Below, one piece after another: positions 36,501 to 48,590 of a DNA stretch of 60,000 nt. Source of the DNA: Membranipora membranacea. Its lineage: Eukaryota; Bryozoa; Gymnolaemata; Cheilostomatida; Membraniporidae. The notes beneath the pieces were generated by a model, which saw only the letters and a list, made by a program, of their open reading frames with translations, did not search any database and was not told the DNA's origin. Within the stretch, counting starts at the first letter, position 1. Each line of letters opens with the position of its first letter. The position numbers were made by a program, and so were the translations under genes. The stretch spans positions 15,626,001-15,686,000 of the forward strand of contig OU612068.1 in assembly GCA_914767715.1 (NCBI GenBank), written 5' to 3'.

Positions 36501-39500
36501 TTGTCTGTGTCAATAAAATGGAATATGTACATAAACCGTTCAAATGTACTTAATCATACTTTGTATGTATGTAAAAGCATCACCTGTCAACCTTACTTCC
36601 AAGTGCTGCAGTTTGTTTGTGCAGATTCTCAGTTTCTCTTGTAGGGCCATATACACATCTCCTATCAAAGCCCTGTCTAATCAGAAGTTTAGAGATTTTA
36701 AGCAGACGTTTAAGGATGTTGGTTTAATTACTGGTGATATACAACTGAACCCCGAAGCCTCCTGTCTCATCATGACAACTGAAATTCTCAGGTAGGCAAA
36801 TATGTAAAAAAGACGGTTTGTAGTGCAAGAGGAAAGATGTGAAAGTCCATTGAATCATTGTTATGGAGATTGAAATGTTTTGATTGTCTTATGTCTATAT
36901 GGCGTTAATCCTTGAAAATATTCTAAAACTTTTTGGCATTGCAAGCTGATGAGGCAGACTTGAGCTCTCTTGGTTGAGGTATAGCTCTGTTTTACTCTAA
37001 TATATTATCTTATATCTCCCACTCTTGACATCATGCCTCTTGTAGGTCTATGCTTTACGGAGGGTCAGATATAATAAGAGATGTTGAATGGGTTATATTT
37101 GATGAGGTTCACTACATCAATGATGCAGAGGTTAGTGTAAGAGTACATTTAATTTGAAATGTTTTAGTCATATGGAACAAAAGGAAGGTCTGAGTTTCTT
37201 AATTTCGCTTTTCCACCACAGAAGATATAGGGAGGCTGAAGAGTCAATCCAAAATTGGGATCGAGTCACAATTTGAAATAGGAAATACTGACCATTTACT
37301 GTTGATGAGGTACATATGAAGAAGTTAAAGGAACAAGGAAATGTTTCACACACTGAACCGTCCATAACTGATTGTTTGTAGCGCGGTGTGGTTTGGGAGG
37401 AGGTCATTATAATGTTACCTGATCATGTGAATATTATACTGCTATCAGCCACTGTACCCAATCATATGGACTTCGCTGACTGGGTCGGGTGAGTTACTGT
37501 ATCTTTTGTACTCTGAATCAGTCTAGAGAGCCACAAAAATATCAGTTTATACGATGAGTGAAATTTTATGCACAAATATATATTTATGTTATGTTGTGGT
37601 ACTTAGTCAGTTTCATAGAATATTGAAGTTGTCTTCTGTCTACACGAGGGAAGATTATTGATGTCAAAAAATGTTTGATATTTGATTGTCCTAGATGTTC
37701 GGCATTGTGGGCTGTAACTGTAACATAGCTAAGCCTTCATCTCCACTGTCGGGGAATTTGACGGTGATTATAACGTTTTAAAATTTTCGAACCAAAGAAT
37801 AACTGAGGCATTGCACTCTGTTCCAGGCAATACGTTCACTGTAAATTAATTTTTGCAGACGGACAAAGAAGCGTAAGGTGTACGTGATCAGCACCACAAA
37901 GAGACCCGTACCCCTGGAGCACTATCTCTATACAGGTAACTCCAATAAGACCAGTAATGAGCTGTTCAAGCTGGTAGACTCGGAGAGTAAACTACAGGAG
38001 TCGGGTTACAGGAAGGCTGTCGCGGCTAAGAAAGAGAGAGCTAGCTCTCACGCTCAAACTACAGGTCCTAAAGGTCACCGAGGAGGAGGTGGTGGCAGTG
38101 TAAGTTATCTTTCATGTCAGAAGTGACTAGTGACACAGTGATACTCTTTGGAATCAGATGTTCTCTAAATTTGTTCTTGATGTTGTATTATCATCTGTCA
38201 ATCCCTTGATGATGGGATGTACAACATGCCAATAGTTCAATTTTGTTGATTAAACATTTATTAGCTTATTAATCAACTATTTATTGTTAAGAAATGCTGG
38301 ATATAATTCTCTCTGTTCAAGCGTTGTAGTGGTTCTGAAGATTTTAAAATTAAGAAATATGTTTGTTTGCAGGATAAAGCTGTATGGCTGTCTGTTATTG
38401 AAATGCTGAGGAAGAAAGATAAACTACCTGCAGTGGCTTTCACTTTCAGGTAAGAGACTAACAATGCTAACGACAGAATATATCCTAAATATATTGTTTT
38501 ACTCAGAGTAACAACATTTTTTTTGTTGCTTTTCTTAATATGGCTCCAGCACTGATGTGGGTACTCATAGTTTTAGTTCTTAACAGTAAGAAGAGAATAG
38601 AAGAGAATGCAGGTCACCTGACCAGCGTGGATCTGACAAGCTCTACAGAGAAATCTAAAATACACATATTCATCAAGAAAAGCATCGACAGGCTAAAAGG
38701 AACGGATAAAAATCTACCACAGGTATCCCACACATATGCTGTAATGAATGCAAAGTCAGACCTCTAGGAAAATACAAACGGTTGTTAATCTATTGTCAAT
38801 GTTTTGTTTGGTTTTAAACTGACGACCTTAAATATTGATTAGAAGTTCACTTACCTATACTTGCTAGTAAACTCTTAAAATTGTGATTTTTATGATTTTC
38901 AAAAGCTTGTAGTTGCCAAAAAAACTTTTCAATTTTCAATCCAATTATTCAGAACATTGAAACTCGTAGGCAGCTGATTCTTTGTGTTCCAGGTACAGTC
39001 TATGGCAGATTTACTGAGCCGCGGTATTGGTATACATCACAGTGGTATCCTACCCATACTCAAAGAGATCGTCGAGCTATTGTTTCAGCAAGGTCTCCTC
39101 AAGGTAAGGTAAAGACGCCACCCTCAAACTATATTTCATGATGATGCTATGTAATACAGACAAATAAATCCTTCTTGTATATAGATATGCGCACCGGCTT
39201 GCTCTGTTTAGTAATTACAAGTAAGAAAATCGATAAAAAAAATTGGACGGAATGATTTTGATTGTTTGCCTCACTCGACAATGGGCCGTCATGGAAGCAA
39301 CAGGCTAAGATATTACTCTAAAAACAATATTCTTGAAAGATAAATAGAATCACTATACCATGAGAGAGAAGACTGATCTTATCTTACATTATCTATTTTG
39401 CTTCAGGTACTCTTTGCGACAGAGACATTTGCTATGGGAGTTAACATGCCTGCTCGTACTGTGGTGTTTGACAACATAAGAAAACATGATGGTACAGGCT

Positions 39501-42500
39501 TCCGGGATCTTAAAACAGGAGAATATATTCAGGTAAAGAATGATAGGAAAGTAAACTAGTGGAGTATCAATAGTGTGACTTTATATCATATATTGGTGGC
39601 TTTGGTATTAATGATTATTCAATTGAGGTAAGGTTAGGGCTCAGGACATTTTGAATGAGAAAGTATGATTTCTACTCCGTGAAATGATACTATATTATGT
39701 CAGCTTATTGATTTCGGTATAAGGAGTCCGTGTTGATGACTTTAATTTCCCTGTGCTGATTGTTTCCTTCACCTGACGCTAAAATAAGTCTCCTAAATAG
39801 ATTATACTCTCCCCTATTACTCTGAGTCGGCTAGCTTGGGTTTATGTATTGATAGCCTGTGGTTCATGGTTACAGATGGCAGGTAGAGCGGGGCGGAGAG
39901 GATTAGACGATACTGGTACAGTTATCATACTATGTAAAGGAGACGTACCGGAGTTATCTGATCTTCATAAGATGATGCTGGTTAGCTATCCACTATATCA
40001 TCATAGTTGACACATGCCGCATAAGTATTACTGATACATTTACCAAGCATTTTCATCCACATTGCTGTCCAAGACACAAATCTGATATTTTCGTGCCGTT
40101 ATCACTTGGTTTAGTCATAAAATACTTTCGACGTAGTGAAATGGAGTTTGACCTAAAAAATTGTCTTACAAACGAATGATTTCACCTGTTGATCTGGTTG
40201 TTTAGGTCTGGCAACCAGCATGGGTCAATGTTCTAATTTCCATGTAAATCCCACTATTGTGGGAAAAAATATGCTACCTATCAAACTGAGGTCCATCGTT
40301 CTTGAGTAATGCAGTTTGACTCTTAAGCAGTATAGATAACTCATTATTATCTCATCACAGGGCAGATTGACTACTCTGGAGTCACGATTCAGACTTACTT
40401 ATACTATGATGTTAAATTTGCTACGAGTTGAGAAGCTGAGAATACAAGACATGCTCAAACGTTCATTCTCAGAGTTTGCCAGTCGTAAAGATGAAGGTAA
40501 ACACAGGGAGCTCTTACACTCTCTACGCAAGAAAGTCAAAGATCTCAAACCTATCGGTGAGTCTCCATCCAGAAGCTCTCAGTTACTTATAATATAAATT
40601 ATTGCAGTCTAGACCGCCTCAACATTTTATAATTTTATATTATGTGGTGTGTTTACTGGTTACTGTTATGAGTTTGTTGACAAAGTTACCACTTCTTCCT
40701 TAGAACAACACTCTACCTCCGTATTCAGGTGACCTTGCCTGGTGAAGATGTTTCCATCGCGTGATTACTTAACCGCAGCTGTATTAGCTACAAATCAGTA
40801 GTTGTCCACTCCTTGAACATTGTGTTCAGAGAGAAGACAACTCCCAAATACACAAACTTTTTTTTTAACTTGGTTGCAGGGATCAGGGAGGGTGGGATGA
40901 ACCCCATCCCACCCTCCCTGCAGGGATTGAGCTACATATTCTTTCCTCTGAACATAACATCACCAAAGTGGAAAGACATGACCTTGTTCACCCATCACAT
41001 TTCAATCAAATGATATGTCTTCTCCTAATGAGTAGTTCATATAGGAAGTTTCGTAATTCGGTAGAAACTTTTTCCAGAGGAGATGCTATGTGTGAGATTG
41101 TACATGTATCTTTATTGTAGATTGCTTCTACTGCTCACAGGATCTGGAGCAGTATTATGTTACATGTAAACAGTATCAAGAACTACGCACCAAAATTCAC
41201 GTAAGTGACAGTCCATTATGAGAGTTATGAATCTTTCTAAATGTATCTGGGACTTGAATTTGTCCATTTGTTCTAAAACGAAATCGTCTTACATTTCTTA
41301 TTATTGAGATTTGCTCAAATCAAACTGCGACATAAATACTTCATTTCTTATCAATTTTTAGTTAAGATTCAAAGCCAAATATTAGTCTCACTCTATCTTT
41401 GATATTTTTGCAATATGAAACAATCTCATGCATGATCTCTGCCTTTTTTAGCTCACGATGGTTGGATATCCACAATGTGTGAAGTATTTAACATGCGGGC
41501 GAGTGATCACTTTAAGGTGTGAGGATCAGCATGCTATTGCTGTAACCCTCTCCACATCTACCAGGGGAACCAGAACCTATAAATGTCTCGGTAGGCTCAT
41601 ATATCCGGCTCCTGCTATAATAACAATCCCACTATATAGATGATGTGAAGTTATCGCATACCACAACCCAAAACATTGCGTGAGAACCAATTGTGCACGC
41701 ATGATATGACATTTAGTTGGTATATCCAAGTTTCAAATTGTTCTTTTTTTCCGTCAGGTATCTCACATTTTCCTTATAAAGCTGAGTGGAATTCCCAGCA
41801 TCTATGTAATGGTACGCATCAATCATGATCAATGTTCTTGGAGATTTCTTATCTTTTTAGTGCTTACTGAGAAAACAGAAAAATGGTGGACAGAATCCCT
41901 GAAATCATCCCAAGACAGGGTTACTCCACACAAATACTCAGCCATTACAAAGACTTCATCTAAAGCTCATATAGTCCTAGATTTAGACCCCGCACACATT
42001 CATACCATTACTACGCAAAGCATCAAATTAGCTGCCCCTGATAAGATCGCAGAGAATTACTCCAAGAGGCAGATTCCTAGATTTAAGTGAGTTCACAAGA
42101 AAAGATTTATAGACACTAATTCTGCCACAATTTGACCTCAGGTCCGATTTTATCTAGATGACAGGTGTCAGAGGTTGTTGACATGAAGTGAGGAAATTGA
42201 TTTAAGGGGACCAGCTCGTATACTTTCTGAAGATATGGCTAGAGGAGGACTTGAACAATATTTTTTAGAGCAGGACCAATGATGGTTTTGTTTATTACAT
42301 TTAACCCTGGATGTTTACATACCCTAGTCATCAGCTATAACCTGACCCACTCCACTGGGTTCATCTGAGAATTTTCCTAGTTGCATGTCATAAATTAAAT
42401 CTCTTCACTGCAGAGATGATTCGCCTAGCCAGTCTATACTACAACTGATAGCTGAGTTATCCTCATTGGATATGAGCTGTACCGAGGAGGTGAACCCTAT

Positions 42501-44987
42501 CAAGGAGTTCCATGTAAGAGATATAGAGATACATGATGAATATATGATGCTTGCCTCTCTACAATCTACTCTGGATACTTACATTTGTAATCAGTGTAGC
42601 TCCTTCGATGAGCATGTGAGTCAATCTGATATAAAACGTTTATGAAGTACACCCCTTTAAAAATTAGACTGAGAGCATGCACTGGTGATCTAATGTACCC
42701 ATTTACCTCATTCTTTAAAATGAAAATGTTACTTTACTTTATTTGATTTAACCAGGCGCTGTTTACACGTAACTGGTTTTGGAGCATTCTCTATTGGCAT
42801 TGATTGTTCCAGCCCTCTGCACAATCAAGCGTGTCTACTTTCTTTCCTTGAAAATCTCTCTGCAATTACATTCATATATGGTATATGGTATATGGTATAT
42901 GGTATATGGTATATGGTATATGGTATATGGTATATGGTATATGGTATATGGTATATCTTTGGCTTTTGATAGTTTATCGAGATGTCCAAAGATATGGCAG
43001 TACGCGACGAGTTTGAGTTACTCAAGTTCAGGCTATCAGATGCTAGTCTGCAGCTTCTCCCTGAGTACAAAGAGAGACTGAAAGTGCTGTATGAGCTGCA
43101 CTACACAGATAAACAAGACGCTGTACAGCTCAAGGTCAGTTCAATGCCAGACATATGTTGTGTGTAATGAGGCCATTCCATTATAGATAGACCCCAACCA
43201 TCAACCATAGTTAATAATTAAATGCCCCTTCTCTGAAGAGATTTCTGTCACAAACCTTGCAAAACTTGTACTTGCATGAAGTATTTAATAGGGGTACATA
43301 CCTTCCAGTGTGGTACTTGTTTTATGAGGTATTGAGGTTATGTTGATCCGTACAGAAATTCTGCACACAGAATCTAGTAGCCCTCTGTCTAACCTCTGTC
43401 TAACCATTATATCTTGTTCACAAAGTTTTTTTTTTAAAAAGCGAATAGTAGGTCTCCATCTCCCATCTACCACTTCTAATTTTGTTTCGGGATGCCATAA
43501 TCTTTCCTTGATGCCTTTGTGGCTTAATTGGTGAGCAGTCCGGCTGTTTTGCCTCAGATTATGATAAAGAAAGATAAGATAAGATACTGACTAACACGCC
43601 CTCATTTCATGCTCCCTCGCTGCATTGTGGGGTAACCTGGTTTTTTTTCATTGTAGGGTAAAGTAGCATGTGAAATAAAGCAGCAGGAGTTGTTGATCAC
43701 TGAGATGATATTTGAGAATACGATGGAGGATCTACACTACACAGAGATAGTAGCACTTCTATCGTGTGTCGTATTCGAAATGAAAAACTGCTCTGAGCCC
43801 AACCTCTCACCCTCACTTCAAAACGTAATCTAACTAAATTTCAACTGTGTCATGTATTTTCTGCCACATTTTATATTGTGTATTTTCTTCCATGGGATAA
43901 CATGACTGACTTTTTTTAAGTTTTGAATTTATGGTACAGTATCATGTGTCAGATCAAGCAAACAGTTCATATTTTGTTAATTTATCCAATATAATGACTT
44001 GTGTCAACATTGATGCGTCCACATGTGAACTCTTCTGACTAAATACAGCTAAACACTCACAGGAGTCCCAACAATGGGCAATGTCAGCACCAGTAACTAA
44101 TGGTGTGGTGAATAGGGTCAATTAGAATAAGGCATGTGTGTATTTTTGGTTCTAGTGGGTTATACATGTGGTGAATTATTGTCGAAAACTGCTGATTGCC
44201 TAATTGTGTCACAATCATCACTTTCATGACAATTGAATTGTTCAACATCATCCAACTTGTAGTACTTTACCAGTTATTCTTATTTTATTTCGCAGGGCGT
44301 TAAGTTGATAAAGAAAGTGGCTGAAAAATTGGGAAATATACAGAAGAAATATATCAAAGACTTTGTTGTGGCTGACTATGTTGCAGAGTTTAAGTTTGGA
44401 CTTGTGGAGGTTGTATTTGAATGGGCTAGAGGCATGGTAAGATTCGACACATCAACAGAATAAGAATCGTTCATAGAATTAATAATTATAATTACTATAT
44501 TTTTGGGTCATCGGTCCCAGGTGGCTTTTCTTTGCTCACATATGTTATAAAATGCAATTGAATATCCTTCAATTTAAATACATGACCCAAGGAAACAAAT
44601 TTATTGGCACGGGAATATATCGATTATTTTATATATAGGTCACTGTTACCTTAAATCTGAGCCGCCTAATGGTGACAGGAATGGTAATCAGGAATACCGT
44701 AACATGCAAGACCAACCTATTTTTGTCAGTAGTTGAATCATAATGTTTTGGATGTATTTGTTTGATGATGTGTTTTTTGTTTGTAGCCATTCATTGAGAT
44801 AATTAAGCTCACTGATGTGCAGGAGGGAATAATTGTGAGATGTATCCAGAGATTAGATGAACTTATACGTGATGTCAAAGACGCAGCTCGTATTATTGGT
44901 GATCCAATTCTCGGCAAGAAAATGGAAGATGCGTCAGCCTCAATAAAGAGAGACATTGTGTTTGCTGCCAGTCTTTACACATCATGA
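33506..44987 (+). CDS. SKIV2L: SKI2 helicase, RNA exosome cofactor (superkiller complex)
   Basis: 25 exons: 33506-33646, 33986-34092, 34365-34482, 34846-35014, 35351-35604, 35743-35877, 36209-36354, 36645-36791, 37046-37130, 37382-37488, 37859-38099, 38373-38449, 38587-38722, 38993-39103, 39407-39532, 39876-39980, 40361-40556, 41121-41200, 41452-41590, 41861-42086, 42414-42615, 42973-43134, 43657-43824, 44296-44436, 44787-44987. All phases close: 3720 nt, 1239 residues (human 1246). Helicase motifs: [10 protein letters not shown], Ia [30 protein letters not shown], then GVNMPART and [12 protein letters not shown]. The insertion between the core and the C-terminal DSHCT-type helical domain is present. 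Ski2 with Ski3 and Ski8 feeds RNA 3'-to-5' into the cytoplasmic exosome, including stalled and non-stop mRNAs. An upstream acidic stretch ([12 protein letters not shown]) is in the N-terminal arm. No key residue is missing. Confidence 0.97.
35186..35218 (+). repeat. 33-bp exact copy of SKI2 exon 5 sequence inside intron 4
   Basis: Starts ACTAGTAAGAGGGCTCAAGG and is identical over 33 bases to 35373-35405 in exon 5, 187 bp downstream, then diverges at once. A recent short direct duplication or gene-conversion patch. Confidence 0.9.
40884..40920. mobile_element. 37-bp hairpin with 7-bp target duplication
   Basis: CAGGGAGGGTGGGATG and its perfect inverse surround a 5-base loop. CAGGGAT flanks both ends (40877-40883 and 40921-40927). 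Intron 17 of SKI2. Confidence 0.75.
42875..42956. repeat. Minisatellite, 7-bp unit TATATGG
   Basis: About eleven uninterrupted copies of TATATGG. They end 16 bp before the start of SKI2 exon 22 (42973), occupying the place where a branch point and pyrimidine tract are expected. Confidence 0.92.
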
Positions 44988-45445
44988 TAGAGATCAGAAC
45001 TATCTTTTTTCTATGACCCTAATGGGCCAAAATTGTGGTGAGCAAGAATAATTATAATCTACAGCACAATTCTCTCCTCGTATGCGTTGGCTAGAATTTT
45101 GATGTAGAGGAGGCCAGTCATATGTCACATTGCGTTCTTATTTGTGTATGTATTTCTGTAAATATTTTTTATTGCCAATTCTTGTGTACACAGCTGCAAG
45201 TTATTATTCTCTATATGCAATATATATATTCAAGTTGTCCTCTCCTGAAATAAGAATTGAAAACTCGATATTTACTATACTGTGCATTTTCATTGGTCAG
45301 TCAACCAAGGTCAAATCAAGGTTGTGAAGGTCAAATGAAGATCATTCATGCCCTCTCAGCTTTATTTATGCAAAGCAAGGATTTGTTCTATTATTATCCA
45401 ACACTGAGTCACCTGCAAGCAACCCTAGCTAAAACAATCCGAACC
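44988..45445. promoter_or_regulatory. Short spacer between SKI2 and DHODH
   Basis: Same-strand genes separated by 458 bp. The DHODH frame stays open upstream of the chosen ATG to 45257, but that part is low in complexity and unlike the family. It must include the SKI2 3' UTR and the DHODH promoter. Confidence 0.5.
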
Positions 45446-46663
45446 ATGAGAGGGAAGTTGAAACCAATGATATGGATAGCTACTGGAGGTACTGCACTGT
45501 TTGCTGGAAATGCCTTGTACTCAGGCAACCCCAAATTCTACTCTGAAGTGGCAATGCCCATTGTTCAAAAGTTTACAGATGCTGAATCTGCTCACAAACT
45601 GGCAATTTTCTCAGCTAGACGTGGAATATATCCTCGTATGAGTCACTACTCACATGACAATATGGAGATTCAAGTACTAAACAAAAATTTCAAGAACCCT
45701 GTTGGGCTCTCAGCTGGCTTTGATAAAGACTGTGAAGCGATAGATGGACTGTTGAACTTCGGTTTTGGATTTATTGAAGTGGGAGGTGTCACACCTGAAC
45801 CTCAGCCCGGCAATCCTAAACCGCGTGTATTCAGGCTGAAAGAGGATGATTCTGTTATCAACCGCTATGGATTTAACAGTTGCGGACATGCCCCCGTGGT
45901 AGAGCGAATGAAAGCTTGGTATGACATGAAGTCATCCACTAAATCAGATGATTACACTGGTATTGTTGGGCTGAATCTTGGTAAGAACAAATTGACTGAG
46001 GACCCGGTCAGCGACTATGTAAAAGGAGTACAAACATTTGGCGCGTATGCCGATTTCCTTGTAGTGAACGTTTCTAGTCCAAACACTCCTGGCCTCAGAA
46101 AACTTCAGGGCGCTGAACAGCTGAAGCAAATAACATCTGCCGTTGTCAAAGCTAGGGATGAACTTGAACGAGAAAACAAACCTGCAATACTTGTTAAGAT
46201 CGCACCTGACCTCACAGAGAAAGACATGATTGACATAGCTTCTGTTGTTGGTGCCAGGGACTGTGGTGTTGATGGATTAGTCATATCCAACACAACCATG
46301 TCACGTCCTGCTAGCTTAAAAAGTATCAATCGAGCTGAAACTGGTGGTCTGAGTGGTCCTCCCTTGAAAGACATGTCTACAAATCTAATAAGAAGCATGT
46401 ACAAGCTAACATCAGGACGTGTAGTGATCATTGGAGTTGGAGGGATTGCTTCTGGTCAAGACGCTTTGGATAAAATAAAGGCCGGTGCGAGTCTAGTTCA
46501 GATCTATACAGTACTAGCTTACCAGGGACCCCCAGTGGTCAATAGGATCAAGAAAGAACTCTCAGAGTTATTGGAGAAGGAAGGTTTTAACTCTGTGTCA
46601 GAGGCTGTAGGTGTTGACATTCTTGGTAGCAGAGCGAAAAAAATGGAAAATCAAAGTGAATGA
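45446..46663 (+). CDS. DHODH: Dihydroorotate dehydrogenase, mitochondrial class 2, single exon
   Basis: 405 residues from the chosen start (human 395). The frame is open from 45257 and other ATGs lie upstream (45257, 45335). I chose 45446 because MRGKLKPMIWIATGG matches the family N-terminus: a short basic leader, then a membrane helix (IWIATGGTALFAGNALY), then FYSEVAMPIV and ESAHKLAI. FMN and substrate motifs: NPVGLSAGFDKDCEA, GFGFIEVGGVTPEPQ, NRYGFNS, LGKNK, catalytic serine in VVNVSSPNTPGL, LVKIAPDLT, SNTTMSRP, ETGGLSGPPL, IIGVGGIASGQDAL. The enzyme oxidises dihydroorotate to orotate in pyrimidine synthesis, passing electrons to ubiquinone at the inner mitochondrial membrane. It has no intron, unlike nearly every neighbour. 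AATAAA at 46797. Confidence 0.97.
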   Translation: MRGKLKPMIWIATGGTALFAGNALYSGNPKFYSEVAMPIVQKFTDAESAHKLAIFSARRGIYPRMSHYSHDNMEIQVLNKNFKNPVGLSAGFDKDCEAIDGLLNFGFGFIEVGGVTPEPQPGNPKPRVFRLKEDDSVINRYGFNSCGHAPVVERMKAWYDMKSSTKSDDYTGIVGLNLGKNKLTEDPVSDYVKGVQTFGAYADFLVVNVSSPNTPGLRKLQGAEQLKQITSAVVKARDELERENKPAILVKIAPDLTEKDMIDIASVVGARDCGVDGLVISNTTMSRPASLKSINRAETGGLSGPPLKDMSTNLIRSMYKLTSGRVVIIGVGGIASGQDALDKIKAGASLVQIYTVLAYQGPPVVNRIKKELSELLEKEGFNSVSEAVGVDILGSRAKKMENQSE

Positions 46664-46834
46664 TCATGATGCCAAAAACATAACCACTTTCATTAGTGTG
46701 TTAGCTTAGCAGATGGACTGTCCGACTATCTGAGAATCAGTGTGAGTTTTTGTTCACTGAAGAAAGTCCAATCTGAGGTCTTTTGTGACCTAGTCAAATA
46801 AAAATGATCATATTATGTTGGTCATGTTTTCTTA

Positions 46835-47240
46835 AATAATAATAATAATAATAAAGTTTATTTATGAAACGCTTAATAAAATTGTTTATAAACAATGATT
46901 TCTAAGCGTTGTACATTTGATAAAAGGTTAAAATAGAAACATATACTATGAAATAAGCCTGCTGGTAAAATAAATAAAATTGATAAAATTTTTGTTCTCA
47001 TAAACATAATTAATGTGATGAGAAAAAAAAATGATGAAAGATGAGATAATTCAGATAATTAAAACCTACAAGTGGCAACTGCCCAGCACCTAAAAATCAA
47101 CTATAAAACCTGAATATATGGGGTATATGCGTCCCGGAAAAGATACGTTTTTAACTGTGATTTAAATGAGGAGGTGGAAGAGAATTCGCGAAGGTAAGAT
47201 GGTAGGGAGTTCCATACAGCTGGTAAAGTGGAATTAACGG
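46835..47240 (-). mobile_element. LINE fragment, 3' end of the reverse transcriptase ORF and tail
   Basis: On the minus strand, 47238-47101 encodes the typical C-terminus of a non-LTR retrotransposon ORF2 (VWNSLPSYLREFSS, then FKSQLKTYLF) ending at TAG. A 3' UTR-like stretch follows, including AAGCGTTTCATAAATAAAC, and ends in a (TTA)n tail near 46836-46852. Severely 5'-truncated. Confidence 0.85.
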
Positions 47241-47423
47241 AACTACCACCCACCTAGTTTAAGCGCTCATTCATTTCTTCTTACCCGGACAAGGAATGCA
47301 GAGAGCAATCTGAGTGATCAGCCTCACTACAACCTGTCTAGTGGTTAACACGCGAGAATCAGTTGGTCCTCAGGAAAAGCAATGTTTCACACGTAAAAAA
47401 ATAATGATGATGATCTATAAATA

Positions 47424-47690
47424 TTACTCCACGAACTGTGGAACCATATCAAATGAGAAAATTCGATCAGTATGCAGAATAATTGAAACATCCTGTTGAG
47501 GTTTTCTGAACCATATTGTTAGAGAAATATGAATAGCTGAGCATATTTGACGATGTTCCCGTGTTCTGTTGACAGCGAGTCGTATATACAGTAGGCAGAA
47601 GAGTGGCCCGAGGAGGGTGCCTTGAGGTGTTCCGTTTTTCGTTTTCAAGGTTTGGCTGATGGAGTTGCCTAACCTTTAATAGGATTTAAA
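47424..47690 (-). mobile_element. Reverse transcriptase fragment (LINE)
   Basis: The minus strand reads LGNSISQTLKTKNGTPQGTL followed by LGPLFCLLYI, the conserved palm motif before the catalytic YADD box of non-LTR reverse transcriptases. Similarity is lost after LLYI and no YADD box follows. A twin is in copy 2 (57526-57795). Confidence 0.7.
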
Positions 47691-47747
47691 GTGCTTTGAT
47701 AGTTGTTGTTTAAAATGAGTAAGTTTGGTTGCTGAGCGAGAACAAAT

Positions 47748-47970
47748 TTATTTATTTATTTATTGAGGTTTTCTAAAAGTTTATAATTAAAGCAAATTAA
47801 AAATAACTTGTTGACCTCATACACATTAACATAGATACAAAAAATGACTTGAATAAAAAGATATAAGTGGTAGGGTGTTACATACTATATAGTGTGTAGG
47901 ATAATGAAAGCATGGTATCATAAATTGCATGAATAAGATGAAAAAAGAAAAGAAGAAACAGAGAGTGGCA
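47748..47970 (-). mobile_element. Short retroposon insertion, 223 bp, 7-bp target duplication
   Basis: Absent from the otherwise matching copy 2 (near 57851), which gives a filled site and an empty site. AACAAAT flanks the insert on both sides (47741-47747 and 47971-47977). On the minus strand it ends in CTCAATAAATAAATAA, a LINE-like tail. It has no coding capacity, consistent with a 5'-truncated LINE or a SINE. Confidence 0.85.
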
Positions 47971-48590
47971 AACAAATGCAGCCTTTGAAGGAAAATTAAT
48001 ATGTGTCTCATGTTTGATTTACACCATAACTTGTCTCACTGAGATGTTATGGATGTTATGGAATTTTGCAAAAGAATGTATACCAAACTCATGCTCAGTC
48101 ATTGTCAGACACTTGTGATAAATCATGTTAAAACAACTGATGTGCACACTATTTCTACAGCGAGGTACTTTTCTTACTGATGCAGAGTATGCATTTTTCC
48201 TCAAAACCAGATAGAGCAGTATATTGCTGAATATAGCTACATCCTAGTGGAAAACACTCTCTGGCTGCCAAATTTCATATTTGCTGAAGTTTAGCAATTC
48301 ACTGTCATCTGAATATGTTCCTTTCTTTACATACTGTAAAAATGCATGAGATTAAGCAGAGATCAGGAGTCGTCTTATCTTTCATAGAATAAAAGTTATA
48401 TACAATCGTATCTCATTGTGATCCTAGATCAATGTAATCTACTTACCTCCTTATTGAAGCTTAAAAATGGGAGAAAGATTGAACAGTCAAGATAGTAGAT
48501 GATGACAGCGTTCACGTTGCAAACAGTAAATTCCAAATTTCAATAAGTAATTATGGTGAAATCCAACTATGAATTAGTTTGGGAGCTTAC

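Noticed and set aside
43519-43570. tRNA-like A box (GTGGCTTAATTGGT) in a SKI2 intron
   Set aside because: No B box, no stem pairing and no anticodon arm; at most a SINE fragment or chance.
47330-47390. CTAGTGGTTAACACGCGAGAATC resembling a tRNA or SINE head
   Set aside because: Lacks a B box and a fold; too short to assign.
48019-48204. Frame of 61 codons conserved in both duplication copies (57894-58079)
   Set aside because: Conservation reflects the recent duplication; no motif was recognised and it does not fit the exon chain.
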